DNA of 62,453 bases from Candidatus Zixiibacteriota bacterium (GTDB taxonomy: Bacteria; Zixibacteria; MSB-5A5; GN15; FEB-12). The number at the start of each line of letters is the position of its first letter. Position 1 is the stretch's first letter. A model generated the notes under the pieces. It saw nothing but the letters and a program-made list of their open reading frames with translations, did not search any database and had not been told where the DNA came from. The stretch spans positions 1 through 62,453 of the forward strand of contig JAJRXM010000082.1 of NCBI GenBank assembly GCA_024276275.1, given 5' to 3'. Positions 15,696-23,829 of this stretch are shown in pieces. A program made the translations under genes and the position numbers.

Positions 15696-16190
15696 ATGCG
15701 AATTTTAGGAATAGACCCCGGTTTAATTATTACAGGTTACGGACTGCTTGAGATTGTAGATAATTCGATTCAAATTGTCGAAGCAGGAGTTATCCGTCCG
15801 AATAATAAACTTCCATTTGAGCAACGGCTTCTTGAACTCGGCAATGAGCTTGATAATGTAATCGCACAGTTTCGCCCCGATGTTATGGCTGTAGAAGAAC
15901 TATATTCAAATTATAAACATCCGAAAACATCTATAATTATGGGGCATGCCAGAGGTATAATATTTTACAAAGCCGCCGAGGCAAAACTTCCTGTAACACC
16001 ATACGCTTCTACAAAAGTTAAAAATTCACTAACAGGTAATGGGAGAGCATCTAAAAGACAGATGCAACTTATGGTCTGCTCAACGTTGAATTTGCCTGAA
16101 GTCCCGGAACCTCCCGATGTAGCCGATGCTCTTGCGGTCGCATTGTGTCACTTACGAACATTACAGCATCAGAAAGTTATTGAAGTATGA
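15696..16190 (+). CDS. ruvC: Holliday junction endonuclease RuvC
   Basis: Resolvase of 164 residues that cuts Holliday junctions after RuvAB migration. The catalytic acids are in place: D7 in GIDPG, E67/E68 in AVEELY, and D141 with D144 in PPDVADALAVAL. Length is standard. The start is ATG at 15696. It ends in a four-base ATGA overlap with ruvA, so the two are translationally coupled. Confidence 0.97.
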   Translation: MRILGIDPGLIITGYGLLEIVDNSIQIVEAGVIRPNNKLPFEQRLLELGNELDNVIAQFRPDVMAVEELYSNYKHPKTSIIMGHARGIIFYKAAEAKLPVTPYASTKVKNSLTGNGRASKRQMQLMVCSTLNLPEVPEPPDVADALAVALCHLRTLQHQKVIEV

Positions 16191-16828
16191 TACACGCCAT
16201 AAAAGGAAAACTTACACAAATTATAGAACAGTCGGCATATATAGAAAACAACGGTATGATTTACGAAATACTTTTACCGTCGGGTTTAGCAGAACGCTTA
16301 AAAAGTAATAGTGGTATCGGTAAAGAAATAGAGTTTAAAACTATATATTTTATTGAGGCGGGTGATAGAAAGTCTAACCATTATCCGAAGCTTGTCGGAT
16401 TTTTAGATGCTGTTGATAGGGAGTTCTTTTCGCTGTTTACGCAGGTTCCTGGTTTAGGTGTCAAAAAAGCTTTGAAATCATTGGTGCTTCCTATAAAAGA
16501 AATCGCTACCGCAATCGAGATGAAAGACAGTTCGGCATTAAATAAACTTCCCGGAGTCGGAGGAAGGTTAGCTGAGAAAATCATAGCGGAACTGCATGGG
16601 AAAGCATCGAAGTTTGCCCTGTCAAAGACAGATGAACCACTTGCAGTTATCCCAACCCAAAAAGCAATGGAACCGCTTGAGGCAGAAGCTGTCGAAGTTT
16701 TAATTCAGCTCCAGTACAAACAGGAAGAAGCGGAAAAAATGATTGCACGTGCTGTTGAAAATAATCCGAAAATCAGCAAAGTAGAAGATTTGATATCGAT
16801 TGTTTTTCGAAATGAAATGACTGGATAG
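16187..16828 (+). CDS. ruvA: Holliday junction branch migration protein RuvA
   Basis: Protein of 213 residues that binds the four-way junction and loads RuvB. The N-terminal OB domain (MIHAIKGKLTQIIEQSAYI) is followed by two helix-hairpin-helix motifs, VPGLGVKKALKSL and LPGVGGRLAEKI, and a C-terminal RuvB-contacting domain (EVLIQLQYKQEEAEKMIARA). Starts in the ruvC stop codon overlap and is followed by ruvB after 57 bases. Confidence 0.96.
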   Translation: MIHAIKGKLTQIIEQSAYIENNGMIYEILLPSGLAERLKSNSGIGKEIEFKTIYFIEAGDRKSNHYPKLVGFLDAVDREFFSLFTQVPGLGVKKALKSLVLPIKEIATAIEMKDSSALNKLPGVGGRLAEKIIAELHGKASKFALSKTDEPLAVIPTQKAMEPLEAEAVEVLIQLQYKQEEAEKMIARAVENNPKISKVEDLISIVFRNEMTG

Positions 16829-16885
16829 TCAAAAGCAAATTTTATATATTGATTTAGTTAAAAACCTTAATATTTAGGTACAGTA

Positions 16886-17914
16886 TTGTCACGTGAACGG
16901 ATAGTTTCGGGAGAACAAGTAACCCCCGAAGAAGATAAAATACAGCTTTCACTTCGTCCTAAAAAACTCTCTGAGTATATAGGACAGAAGGAGATACGCG
17001 GAAAAATTGAAGTTGCACTTCAAGCCGCTAAAAAGCGTTCGGAATCATGTGAACATATTCTTCTTTATGGTCCTCCAGGGCTTGGCAAAACTACTTTGGC
17101 TCATATTATTGCCAATGAAATGGGGTCAAAGCTGTATGCCACCGCCGGTCCTGCTTTGCAACGGACAGGTGATTTGATGGGGATTTTAACTAATCTTAAC
17201 GACGGTGATATTCTGTTTATCGATGAAATTCACAGGCTCTCTGCTACTATCGAAGAATTCATGTATCCTGCGATGGAAGATTACAAAGTTGATTTTGTCG
17301 TTGATAAAGGTGCCTTTGCCAAAGTTATTAATGTACCGTTAAAGAGATTTACTCTTATCGGTGCTACTACCAGAGCAGGAATGCTTTCAGCACCTCTCAG
17401 AGACCGTTTTGGGCTGTACTATCATCTTGATTTCTACCCGCCTGAAGAGTTGAAAGAAATTGTTATACGCTCGGCTCGCTTATTGGAATCAGAAATTGAT
17501 GATGCTGCCTCGGAAACTATTTCGATTCGTTCACGTGGTACTCCGAGAATTGCCAATCGCCTGCTTCGTCGTGTTCGGGATTATGCCGATGTAAAATTTG
17601 ACGGTCTTATTAACGAAGATATTGCTATAAAAGCTTTAGATGCCGAGGGTGTTGATACACTCGGTTTAGATAATTTAGACAGGAAACTGCTTGAAGTAAT
17701 AATTCAGTTTTACAAAGGCGGTCCGGTAGGAATCGAGGCGTTGGCGGCGACATTGAATGAGGAAGTTGATACTCTTGTTGATATGGTCGAACCGTATTTG
17801 CTGAAAAACGGTTTTGTCCAACGTACTAAACGGGGCAGAATGGTTTCAGATAAAGCGGTCAAACATCTTGGGCAAATACTTCCGAATAATTCTGACCAAC
17901 AATCGCTGTTATAA
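16886..17914 (+). CDS. ruvB: Holliday junction branch migration ATPase RuvB
   Basis: AAA+ motor of 342 residues. Walker A GPPGLGKTT is at residues 62-70, Walker B FIDEIHR at about 111-117, sensor 1 LIGATTRAG near 155 and the arginine finger in APLRDRFG. The C-terminal winged helix begins near 260 (PVGIEALAATLNEE). The start is a TTG at 16886 (residues SRERIVSGEQ follow, as in most RuvB proteins); the ribosome site upstream (TAGGT) is weak. Last of ruvC-ruvA-ruvB. Confidence 0.97.
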   Translation: MSRERIVSGEQVTPEEDKIQLSLRPKKLSEYIGQKEIRGKIEVALQAAKKRSESCEHILLYGPPGLGKTTLAHIIANEMGSKLYATAGPALQRTGDLMGILTNLNDGDILFIDEIHRLSATIEEFMYPAMEDYKVDFVVDKGAFAKVINVPLKRFTLIGATTRAGMLSAPLRDRFGLYYHLDFYPPEELKEIVIRSARLLESEIDDAASETISIRSRGTPRIANRLLRRVRDYADVKFDGLINEDIAIKALDAEGVDTLGLDNLDRKLLEVIIQFYKGGPVGIEALAATLNEEVDTLVDMVEPYLLKNGFVQRTKRGRMVSDKAVKHLGQILPNNSDQQSLL

Positions 17915-17962
17915 TAGTCCTCAATTTCGGATACTTTCTTGTCGATATATATAAGGTGCAAT

Positions 17963-18001
17963 GTTTCGACAAGCTCACACCCTGCAGGGTGTTCAGCATG
18001 A
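17963..18001. repeat. Intergenic repeat, family 5 with inner CCCTGCAGGG palindrome
   Basis: TTTCGACAAGCTCAC then ACCCTGCAGGGT then GTTCAGCATGA. The central part is a perfect palindrome (ACCCTGCAGGGT). It sits upstream of the unknown gene at 18035. Confidence 0.7.
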
Positions 18002-18034
18002 GAGATTATAAGTAGTTTAGTAGGAGTGTAATAT

Positions 18035-18343
18035 ATGTCAGATGAACAATATAAATTACTTTTAGATTCAATGAGTGACCAAATTTTTGGCGAACAGGAT
18101 AATTTTGATTCTGAAAAACAGCCTGAAATTCTTAGGAAACTGATGAAGGAAACAATCAAGTTTCGGGATAAAATCAAAGAAGATACAGGCTATATTATTA
18201 CTGTTGAAGATACCCGCAAGGCACTTGAAGCATTGGAAGCTCATTTGCAGAATGAAAAAGCCCCCAAAGATTTAACATCCGAACAAAAAGCCCTCGCCCA
18301 AATTTTAATTGATACGGTTGTGCTATATAATTATGGGTTTTAG
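18035..18343 (+). CDS. Unknown small helical protein
   Basis: Protein of 102 residues, not recognised. It is acidic and mostly helical by composition, with a Lys/Glu-rich centre (LRKLMKETIKFRDKIKEDTG), the stretch VEDTRKALEALEAHL, and a short hydrophobic end LIDTVVLYNYGF. No Cys motif, signal or membrane segment. A good ribosome site (AGGAGTG) lies before the ATG, so it is probably expressed. It is flanked on both sides by family 5 repeats (17963-18001 and 18357-18437) in a place where ruvB is normally followed by queA, so it looks like an insertion into the cluster. Confidence 0.65.
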   Translation: MSDEQYKLLLDSMSDQIFGEQDNFDSEKQPEILRKLMKETIKFRDKIKEDTGYIITVEDTRKALEALEAHLQNEKAPKDLTSEQKALAQILIDTVVLYNYGF

Positions 18344-18356
18344 GTTATTAATAACT

Positions 18357-18437
18357 ATGACCCTTCGACTCCGCTCAGGGTGACTTAAAAGACAACAGCC
18401 TAAATAGTAAGTCATGCTGAGCTTGTCGAAGTATGCT
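18357..18437. repeat. Two intergenic repeats, families 5 and 5b
   Basis: GACCCTTCGACTCCGCTCAG then GGTGAC (18359-18384) and, 25 bases on, AAGTCATGCTGAGCTTGTCG then AAGTATGC (18409-18436). The first is nearly identical to 28843-28868; the second to 14703-14729. Confidence 0.8.
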
Positions 18438-18490
18438 AACTTAAATTAATAATTGATGACACTATCTGCCTAATATAGTATATACTCCTC

Positions 18491-19528
18491 ATGGATATTT
18501 CACTTTTTGATTTTAATCTCCCCGAGGAACTGATTGCTCAGGTACCATCCCGCAATAGAGATGAATCCCGACTGCTGGTTTTAAATCGGGCAGACAATTC
18601 TATCAAGACAAAATCTTTCAAAGATATAATTTCATATTTTCAAAAGGGTGACTGCTTAGTTGTTAATAATACCAAAGTTTTTAAAGCACGTCTGTTAGGT
18701 AAAAGAAAAAGCGGGGGCGAGGTTGAAGTATTTTTGGTTCGTCGCGTAGAAGTACCTAATCATTGGACAGCGTTAGTCAAACCTTCCCGTCGGCTTAATG
18801 AGGGAGAGGAAATTCTGTTTGACAATAATCTTGCTTTACGATTACTCAAAAACAGTGGTGAAGGGAAATGGGATATTCAGTTTGATTCCGATAAATCTGA
18901 AGAGCAAATAATAGAAACATTCGGGCATGTGCCGCTTCCGTTATATATCAAACGCTCCGATACGACTAATGATGTCAGTCGTTACCAAACAATATTTGCC
19001 GACACGAATCAAACCGGAGCAGTAGCCGCCCCGACGGCAGGCTTTCATTTTACCGATGAAATAATTGCAAAGCTCAAAGAGATAGGTGTCGAGATTGCCG
19101 AACTGACTTTGCATGTCGGACCGGGGACTTTCAAACCTGTCTCTGTTGACAATATTGAAGAGCATACTGTTGACCCTGAGTATGCAGTTTTGTCATCCGA
19201 TGCGACTGATAAGATTAACAAAGCTCGTCAAGACGGCAATAAAGTTATAGCAGTCGGGACTACCTCGACCAGAACTTTAGAGTCAGCTCAGATTGACAAA
19301 GAGGGTAACTTGATTCCGTTTGAAAAGTTTGTCGATTTGTATATTCAGCCTGGGTATAGATTCAAGGTAGTCGATCATCTGATTACTAATTTCCATCTTC
19401 CGAAATCATCGCTTCTTATTTTAATCTCTGCCTTTGCCGGTAGGGAACAGGTACTCGATGCCTATCAAACTGCTATCGAAGAGAAATATCGTTTTTACAG
19501 CTACGGCGATGCTATGTTGATTTTGTAG
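18491..19528 (+). CDS. queA: S-adenosylmethionine:tRNA ribosyltransferase-isomerase QueA
   Basis: Enzyme of 345 residues that builds epoxyqueuosine in tRNA from preQ1-tRNA and SAM. Typical stretches are FDFNLPEELIAQVPSRNRDE at the start, NNTKVFKARL, TGAVAAPTAGFHFT, LHVGPGTFKPV, and the end FHLPKSSLLILISAFAGRE. Length is standard. It stands after ruvCAB as in many bacteria, although separated here by an unknown gene and repeats. No clear ribosome site precedes the ATG. Confidence 0.97.
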   Translation: MDISLFDFNLPEELIAQVPSRNRDESRLLVLNRADNSIKTKSFKDIISYFQKGDCLVVNNTKVFKARLLGKRKSGGEVEVFLVRRVEVPNHWTALVKPSRRLNEGEEILFDNNLALRLLKNSGEGKWDIQFDSDKSEEQIIETFGHVPLPLYIKRSDTTNDVSRYQTIFADTNQTGAVAAPTAGFHFTDEIIAKLKEIGVEIAELTLHVGPGTFKPVSVDNIEEHTVDPEYAVLSSDATDKINKARQDGNKVIAVGTTSTRTLESAQIDKEGNLIPFEKFVDLYIQPGYRFKVVDHLITNFHLPKSSLLILISAFAGREQVLDAYQTAIEEKYRFYSYGDAMLIL

Positions 19529-19550
19529 ATGTGGGTTTTGTCGATTTTGG

Positions 19551-19628
19551 CAGACGAGGGCGTCTGGCATGCACAATGCCAATCATAACAATCTCACAAT
19601 GTCATCCCAAACTTGATTTGGAATCCAG
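19551..19628. repeat. Hairpin (family 4) and family 2 repeat downstream of queA
   Basis: CAGACG-AGGG-CGTCTG (19551-19566) is a perfect hairpin like the one at 1135-1154. AATGTCATCCCAAACTTGAT then TTGGAATCCAG (19598-19628) matches the family 2 units of 815 and 1160 in reverse. Confidence 0.65.
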
Positions 19629-19695
19629 TTTTTTGAACTTTTTTGCTGTAATTCTATAAGTGTTTTTAGGTTACAAGGAAATGGGTTCGTTTCGT

Positions 19696-20289
19696 TCATT
19701 TTTTATTTTTTTTATCTTTTTCCTTCTGCTCTAATTTTTCTTTGAGTTGTATTTTTTGTAATAAATCATACGTTCTAGCAAGTTGACGGTCAAGACGCAT
19801 TTCATAATAAAGGATTTTAGTGGCAAAATTTTTATCAGGGATCGAATTAACACCTACTAAATTCGAAAATTCTTTTGTATCGGGTGATGAAAAATCTAAC
19901 GGTTGGGCATTTTCATTGTTTCTCATCTTAAATTTATGTATTAGTAGTTCTCTCTCAATTTTTTCATCAAGGTTGTTGAGCTGTTTGTTGATGTGGGCAG
20001 TTTCGGCAAAGGCAGCACGTTGGGTACGCCAGAGGCAGTTGGCGATTTTTTTGATAAGGTATTCCTGGAAAAAAGATTGAGGATTGAGTTCGGAACGGAG
20101 GTCTTCGATAAGTAAATCGTAATCTACTTTGTTCTCGGTGTGATAATTTGAATTGATTATGAGTTTGTTAGAGTATAGTCCGAATGTTGTGGAGTTTCGA
20201 GATGCGATTTCTTTGCCTAGTTCGGTTGTAGGTCCTGTCGATTGTTTGGTGTTTTCACGATTGGCTTTAATTTGTTTTGGTAAGGTCAT
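19696..20289 (-). CDS. Unknown protein, ANRxNxxxSTGPxTxxGKxxxSxN family
   Basis: Protein of 197 residues. The N-terminus KANRENTKQSTGPTTELGKE, with SRNSTTFGLYS after it, matches a widespread but uncharacterised family seen in acidobacteria, planctomycetes and relatives, often present in many copies per genome (known from general family knowledge, not tested). The rest is helical and charged (LRSELNPQSFFQEYLIKKIA, LDEKIERELL, RQLARTYDLLQKIQLKEKLE) with a Lys-rich end; no enzyme motif is visible. The Ser-Thr-Gly-Pro-rich start followed by long helices suggests a nucleic acid or protein binding role, which is a guess. It lies in an accessory patch between queA and ispD, flanked by repeats. Confidence 0.6.
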   Translation of the reverse strand: MTLPKQIKANRENTKQSTGPTTELGKEIASRNSTTFGLYSNKLIINSNYHTENKVDYDLLIEDLRSELNPQSFFQEYLIKKIANCLWRTQRAAFAETAHINKQLNNLDEKIERELLIHKFKMRNNENAQPLDFSSPDTKEFSNLVGVNSIPDKNFATKILYYEMRLDRQLARTYDLLQKIQLKEKLEQKEKDKKNKK

Positions 20290-20369
20290 ATTTTTCCTCT
20301 TATCTGATTTTATAAATGATGAGGAAGTTGTTTTTTAGGGGGAAGTTGTAGGGAAAGTGTGGGGATGAT

Positions 20370-21653
20370 CTATTTGAATATATTAAAATTCGGTTTACAA
20401 CCATCTTTGCCATAGACCTCTTCTAAGGCATTAAGATGCTCTTGAGAAGCAGAAGACTTTATGATATCTAAATACTCAATAAATTCATCTTTATTTTTTA
20501 GTGAAAATATCTTTGTATCATAATTTAGCTCTGTTTTTAATGGTTTCTCATTTAACAAATCGTTACATTCATTGTCAATAAATATAGCATCGCAATAAGG
20601 AGTGACAATCTCTAAAGTATGAATGTCTTGGAACATTCCTTCTGTAGGATATTTTTTTTGACCAGCATTTGCACGTCTCGCTAAGGAAGCTAGTAGCATA
20701 GATGATATTCTAACAAAAGGGATATACTTTACTGCATCTGATTGAAAAAAATGCATGCTTTTTATTGCGGATTCTGACTTTGCAAGACCATCACTTTCAA
20801 ATGATAAACGTGCTGCATCGAAGATATCGACTACTAATGGTCCAGAAATATTTTCAAAAGTTGGTTTGACTTTCCCGTTTGATATTTTTTCTAAATTTAA
20901 TAAATGGTTATAATACATACTAATTGTTGTTGTTCCATAAGAAGACGCTTCAGCATTAAACCAATCATAAAATGTCTTATTTTTTTCTTTTTTCCATCTA
21001 TCAAAAGAATTCTTTAATATACTACTTTCTTTATCGCGTGTACTTTTGTATTCATTCTTAGAATCCGCTATATACTTACGAGGGAACGTAAAATAGAATT
21101 TATCATGCCACTTATTAATGTAATTATGAAAGATGTCTTTTGAACAAAATTCATACCTCTGAAAATTTTCATTCCGATTCCACAAAGTAGCAACTTTATA
21201 AGTTTGATGTTTTTTTGTATCGTGAAAATTCTTAAAACTACTATTATATGACAATCTCTCATATATCTTTTTAATTAGATAGTAATAATCTGACATTGCA
21301 GATTCGTGTGAATGTGATGTAGATTCTGGGCAAATAATTAATTGCATTTTGACTAATTCATCAATTTTAGAATATAACTCAAACCAAAACTTGTAATGTT
21401 TATCTTCTTTTAGTCTTTGGTATTGTGGCATTTCTTTATTTAATAGAAATAAGAATTTACTTACAACAAATTGATCTAAATAGATAACTTTTTTAGTTAA
21501 CGGAGGTAAATTAAAAGAACAAGACTTTTGAGAATTAACAGGATAATCACATAATTTACATCTTCGATAATACTTGTTATCGTTAATAGTGCTTATACCA
21601 AAATAAGTCTCATTACAGTTTGGACAATTTATAAATGGCGAATGACTAAACAT
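20370..21653 (-). CDS. Zinc-ribbon protein with PIN-like nuclease features
   Basis: Protein of 427 residues. An N-terminal zinc ribbon uses C10, C13, C32 and C35. It is followed by KKVIYLDQFVVSKF (D60), LIICPESTSHSHES (E110, E117), and near residue 354 YCDAIFIDNECNDLL with two Asp (about 354 and 359). An early Asp in a strand-turn-helix, an acidic residue about 50 later and a closing cDAIFxD pair is the arrangement of PIN-domain RNases; here some 200 mostly helical residues are inserted between. The reading as an RNA-cutting enzyme is inference. The gene is AT-rich and monocistronic, with an AT-rich palindromic leader, in an accessory patch, so a defence or toxin-like role is possible. No antitoxin-sized partner is adjacent. 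Confidence 0.5.
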   Translation of the reverse strand: MFSHSPFINCPNCNETYFGISTINDNKYYRRCKLCDYPVNSQKSCSFNLPPLTKKVIYLDQFVVSKFLFLLNKEMPQYQRLKEDKHYKFWFELYSKIDELVKMQLIICPESTSHSHESAMSDYYYLIKKIYERLSYNSSFKNFHDTKKHQTYKVATLWNRNENFQRYEFCSKDIFHNYINKWHDKFYFTFPRKYIADSKNEYKSTRDKESSILKNSFDRWKKEKNKTFYDWFNAEASSYGTTTISMYYNHLLNLEKISNGKVKPTFENISGPLVVDIFDAARLSFESDGLAKSESAIKSMHFFQSDAVKYIPFVRISSMLLASLARRANAGQKKYPTEGMFQDIHTLEIVTPYCDAIFIDNECNDLLNEKPLKTELNYDTKIFSLKNKDEFIEYLDIIKSSASQEHLNALEEVYGKDGCKPNFNIFK

Positions 21654-22033
21654 AGATTCCCTGATTATAATTTATAATTATATAATTACACCTTCTGTAT
21701 TTCAAGCATAGATGTCGTACGAAATCTTATGATTAAAATAATTTTTGTCAATCTGTTTTTGATTTTATTGCAAATTTGTGACATTGACAAGGATTTGGAT
21801 TCCGTGTCAAGAGGCTGTGTCACAATAGACAATGTCGATTCACAAACCCACTTCGTGGATTCAGGAACCGACACAACATGTAAAAAGACTGGTTCCCAGC
21901 CTTCGCTGGGATGACATTAAGGAAAAGATGAGATTGCCACACTCCCTGCGGTCGTTCGCAATGACTGCTCAAAGTATTATTATCAATAATTACGGCGGTT
22001 GCGTAATGTCACTCAACAGCTTATATTCTCCAA
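21654..22033. other. 380-base gene-free stretch with repeats
   Basis: No supported gene. The part beside the PIN-like gene is very AT-rich with overlapping AATTATA/TATAATT palindromes that may be its promoter. The rest carries a run of short repeats (21786-21969). One small open frame here is broken-looking and has no ribosome site. Confidence 0.65.
21786..21969. repeat. Cluster of family 1 and 2 repeats before ispD
   Basis: GGATTTGGATTCCGTGTCAA (family 2 like, 21788), CTGGTTCCCAGCCTTCGCTG then GGATGAC (21889-21915, with CCCAGC/GCTGGG arms), and AAAAGATGAGATTGCCAC to CGCAATGAC (21923-21965), whose ends match family 1 although the middle differs. Confidence 0.7.
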
Positions 22034-22726
22034 ATGAAAACAGTAGCATTAATAGTAGCAGGTGGTAGCTCTGAGCGGTTTGGAGGTGAAATGCCCAAAC
22101 AGTATATCGAAATAGACCGAAAACCGCTTTTGTCACATACGATTGAAAAGTTTGAAAAAGCCGATTTTATTGATGCGATTGTCTTAGTTGTTGCTGAAGA
22201 TTACTTAGCGTTTACATCTGAAAATATAGTCGACCGATTCAATTTCCAAAAAGTCGCTAAAATTGTGTCAGGTGGGAAAAGTAGGCGGGAATCTGTTTTG
22301 AATGGGCTGAAATCTTTGTCAATATCTACAACTCATGTCGCAATTCATGATGCCGCCCGTCCGTTAGTATCAGTCGACGATATTAACAAAGTAGTCAAAA
22401 TGGCAAAAGAAGAAAAAGCAGCGATACTCGCATCACAGGCAGTAGATACAATTAAGCAGACATCGGGAAGATATATCGAAAGAACGCTTGAGCGAAAAAA
22501 ACTATATCATGCTCAAACTCCACAAGTATTTGAGTACGAATTGATTTTGAATGCTCATCAATCTTTTAACGGTGACGAGTTTCTTATAACCGATGATGCC
22601 TCGCTTTTAGAATTGCAAGGTGTGAAAGTGAAAATTGTAGAACCTACTTCTGTTAATTTTAAAGTAACGACCCAAACAGATTTTCAAATGGCAGAAATGA
22701 TATTACAAAAGGAAAAAAATGTCTAA
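22034..22726 (+). CDS. ispD: 2-C-methyl-D-erythritol 4-phosphate cytidylyltransferase IspD
   Basis: Enzyme of 230 residues, third step of the non-mevalonate isoprenoid pathway: CTP plus MEP gives CDP-methylerythritol. The nucleotide-binding signature is VAGGSSERFGGEMPKQY at residues 8-24; VAIHDAARPLVS and FLITDDASLLE are the other family blocks. It opens a very compact plus-strand operon and overlaps ispF by eight bases; ispE and the fusion form ispDF are not present here. Confidence 0.96.
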   Translation: MKTVALIVAGGSSERFGGEMPKQYIEIDRKPLLSHTIEKFEKADFIDAIVLVVAEDYLAFTSENIVDRFNFQKVAKIVSGGKSRRESVLNGLKSLSISTTHVAIHDAARPLVSVDDINKVVKMAKEEKAAILASQAVDTIKQTSGRYIERTLERKKLYHAQTPQVFEYELILNAHQSFNGDEFLITDDASLLELQGVKVKIVEPTSVNFKVTTQTDFQMAEMILQKEKNV

Positions 22727-23207
22727 TATACGAGTAGGTCATGGATTTGACGTACATAAGTTTGCTGAAAATCGAGCACTTATTATCGGAGGAGTAACTC
22801 TCGCACATGAATTTGGTTTAGACGGTCCCTCCGATGCCGATGTTTTGACCCATGCAATAATGGATGCACTCTTGGGAGCGGCAGGGCTTTCTGATATCGG
22901 TACGTATTTCCCACCATCTGATAAGAAGTTTAAAGATGCTAACTCTCTTGAGTTATTACAGGAAGTTCATAGGTTACTTTGTGAAAACGGCTTTTCAAAA
23001 ATAATCAATATTGATTCGGTTATTATGGCAGAAGAACCAAAGATGAAAGAGCATATACCTCAGATGAAAAAATTACTTGCTCACATTTTAGGTATTGAAA
23101 CTACCCAAATCGGAATCAAAGCAACCACTACCGAGCTGTTAGGATTTGTCGGTCGTAAAGAAGGAATCGCAGCCTCGGCTGTCTGTATGATAGCATCAGA
23201 TGTTTGA
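22719..23207 (+). CDS. ispF: 2-C-methyl-D-erythritol 2,4-cyclodiphosphate synthase IspF
   Basis: Enzyme of 162 residues acting two steps after IspD. The metal-binding GHGFDVHKF (D10, H12 region), the DGPSDADVLTHAIMDALLGA block with the third His, and the DIGTYFPPSD loop are all present; KATTTELLGFVGRKEGI near the end is the CDP-binding strand. Overlaps ispD by eight bases and dedA by eight, which shows tight translational coupling. Confidence 0.97.
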   Translation: MSNIRVGHGFDVHKFAENRALIIGGVTLAHEFGLDGPSDADVLTHAIMDALLGAAGLSDIGTYFPPSDKKFKDANSLELLQEVHRLLCENGFSKIINIDSVIMAEEPKMKEHIPQMKKLLAHILGIETTQIGIKATTTELLGFVGRKEGIAASAVCMIASDV

Positions 23208-23829
23208 TAATCTTGACACCATAAATGAATGGCTTGATATAATATTTGCCTATGGAGTTTTGTGGGTTTATGTCGTTATATTTTTAGCCTGTTTTATCGA
23301 AAATTTATTTCCTCCGTTTCCCGGGGATACTTTTATTGTTGCTGCGGGTGCATTGGTCGGGATAGAAAGATTAGATTTGTTTCTCGCATTTAGTTCTGTT
23401 GTCTGCGGTGGAGTTCTTTCGGTGATGGTGATATATATTTTCGGAAAAAATAAGGGGTATAATTATTTTAAAAAGAAAAACTATAAGCTGTATTCAGAAG
23501 AAGATATTGAAAAAAGTCATATTTATTTTCAAAAATATGGGGCATTAATCTTAATCTTTTCCCGGTTTGTAATCGGGTTCCGTTCGGCATTGGCGCTTGC
23601 TGCCGGGGTCGGACAGTATCAGGTGGGGAAGATGTTCTTGTATACTATAATTTCATATATATTATTTACATCATTGCTTATGTATTCTGCTATAGCGTTT
23701 ATTGAAAATTATGACGGTCTGGCATCATTTATAAAAACTTATAATTGGATTGTGCTGCCGCTCTTGATTATCGCCGTTGTTTTATATATACTGAGCAAGT
23801 TGAAAAATCAAAGGGATTTACAAAAATGA
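23200..23829 (+). CDS. DedA family (VTT/SNARE-associated) membrane protein
   Basis: Inner-membrane protein of 209 residues. Landmarks are ENLFPPFPGDTFIVAAGAL near residue 30, the GKNKGYNYF loop, and FSRFVIGFRSALALAAGVGQ near 122, the reentrant Arg-containing part. DedA proteins help recycle undecaprenyl phosphate or phospholipids across the membrane. Placement between isoprenoid genes and ddl fits a link to lipid-carrier supply for the cell wall. It overlaps ispF by eight bases and ddl by four. Confidence 0.93.
   Translation: MFDNLDTINEWLDIIFAYGVLWVYVVIFLACFIENLFPPFPGDTFIVAAGALVGIERLDLFLAFSSVVCGGVLSVMVIYIFGKNKGYNYFKKKNYKLYSEEDIEKSHIYFQKYGALILIFSRFVIGFRSALALAAGVGQYQVGKMFLYTIISYILFTSLLMYSAIAFIENYDGLASFIKTYNWIVLPLLIIAVVLYILSKLKNQRDLQK

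Noticed and set aside
21654-22033. Insertion sequence or attachment site in the accessory patch
   Set aside because: No transposase or integrase, no terminal inverted repeats with target duplication and no tRNA fragment could be seen; only short palindromic repeats.
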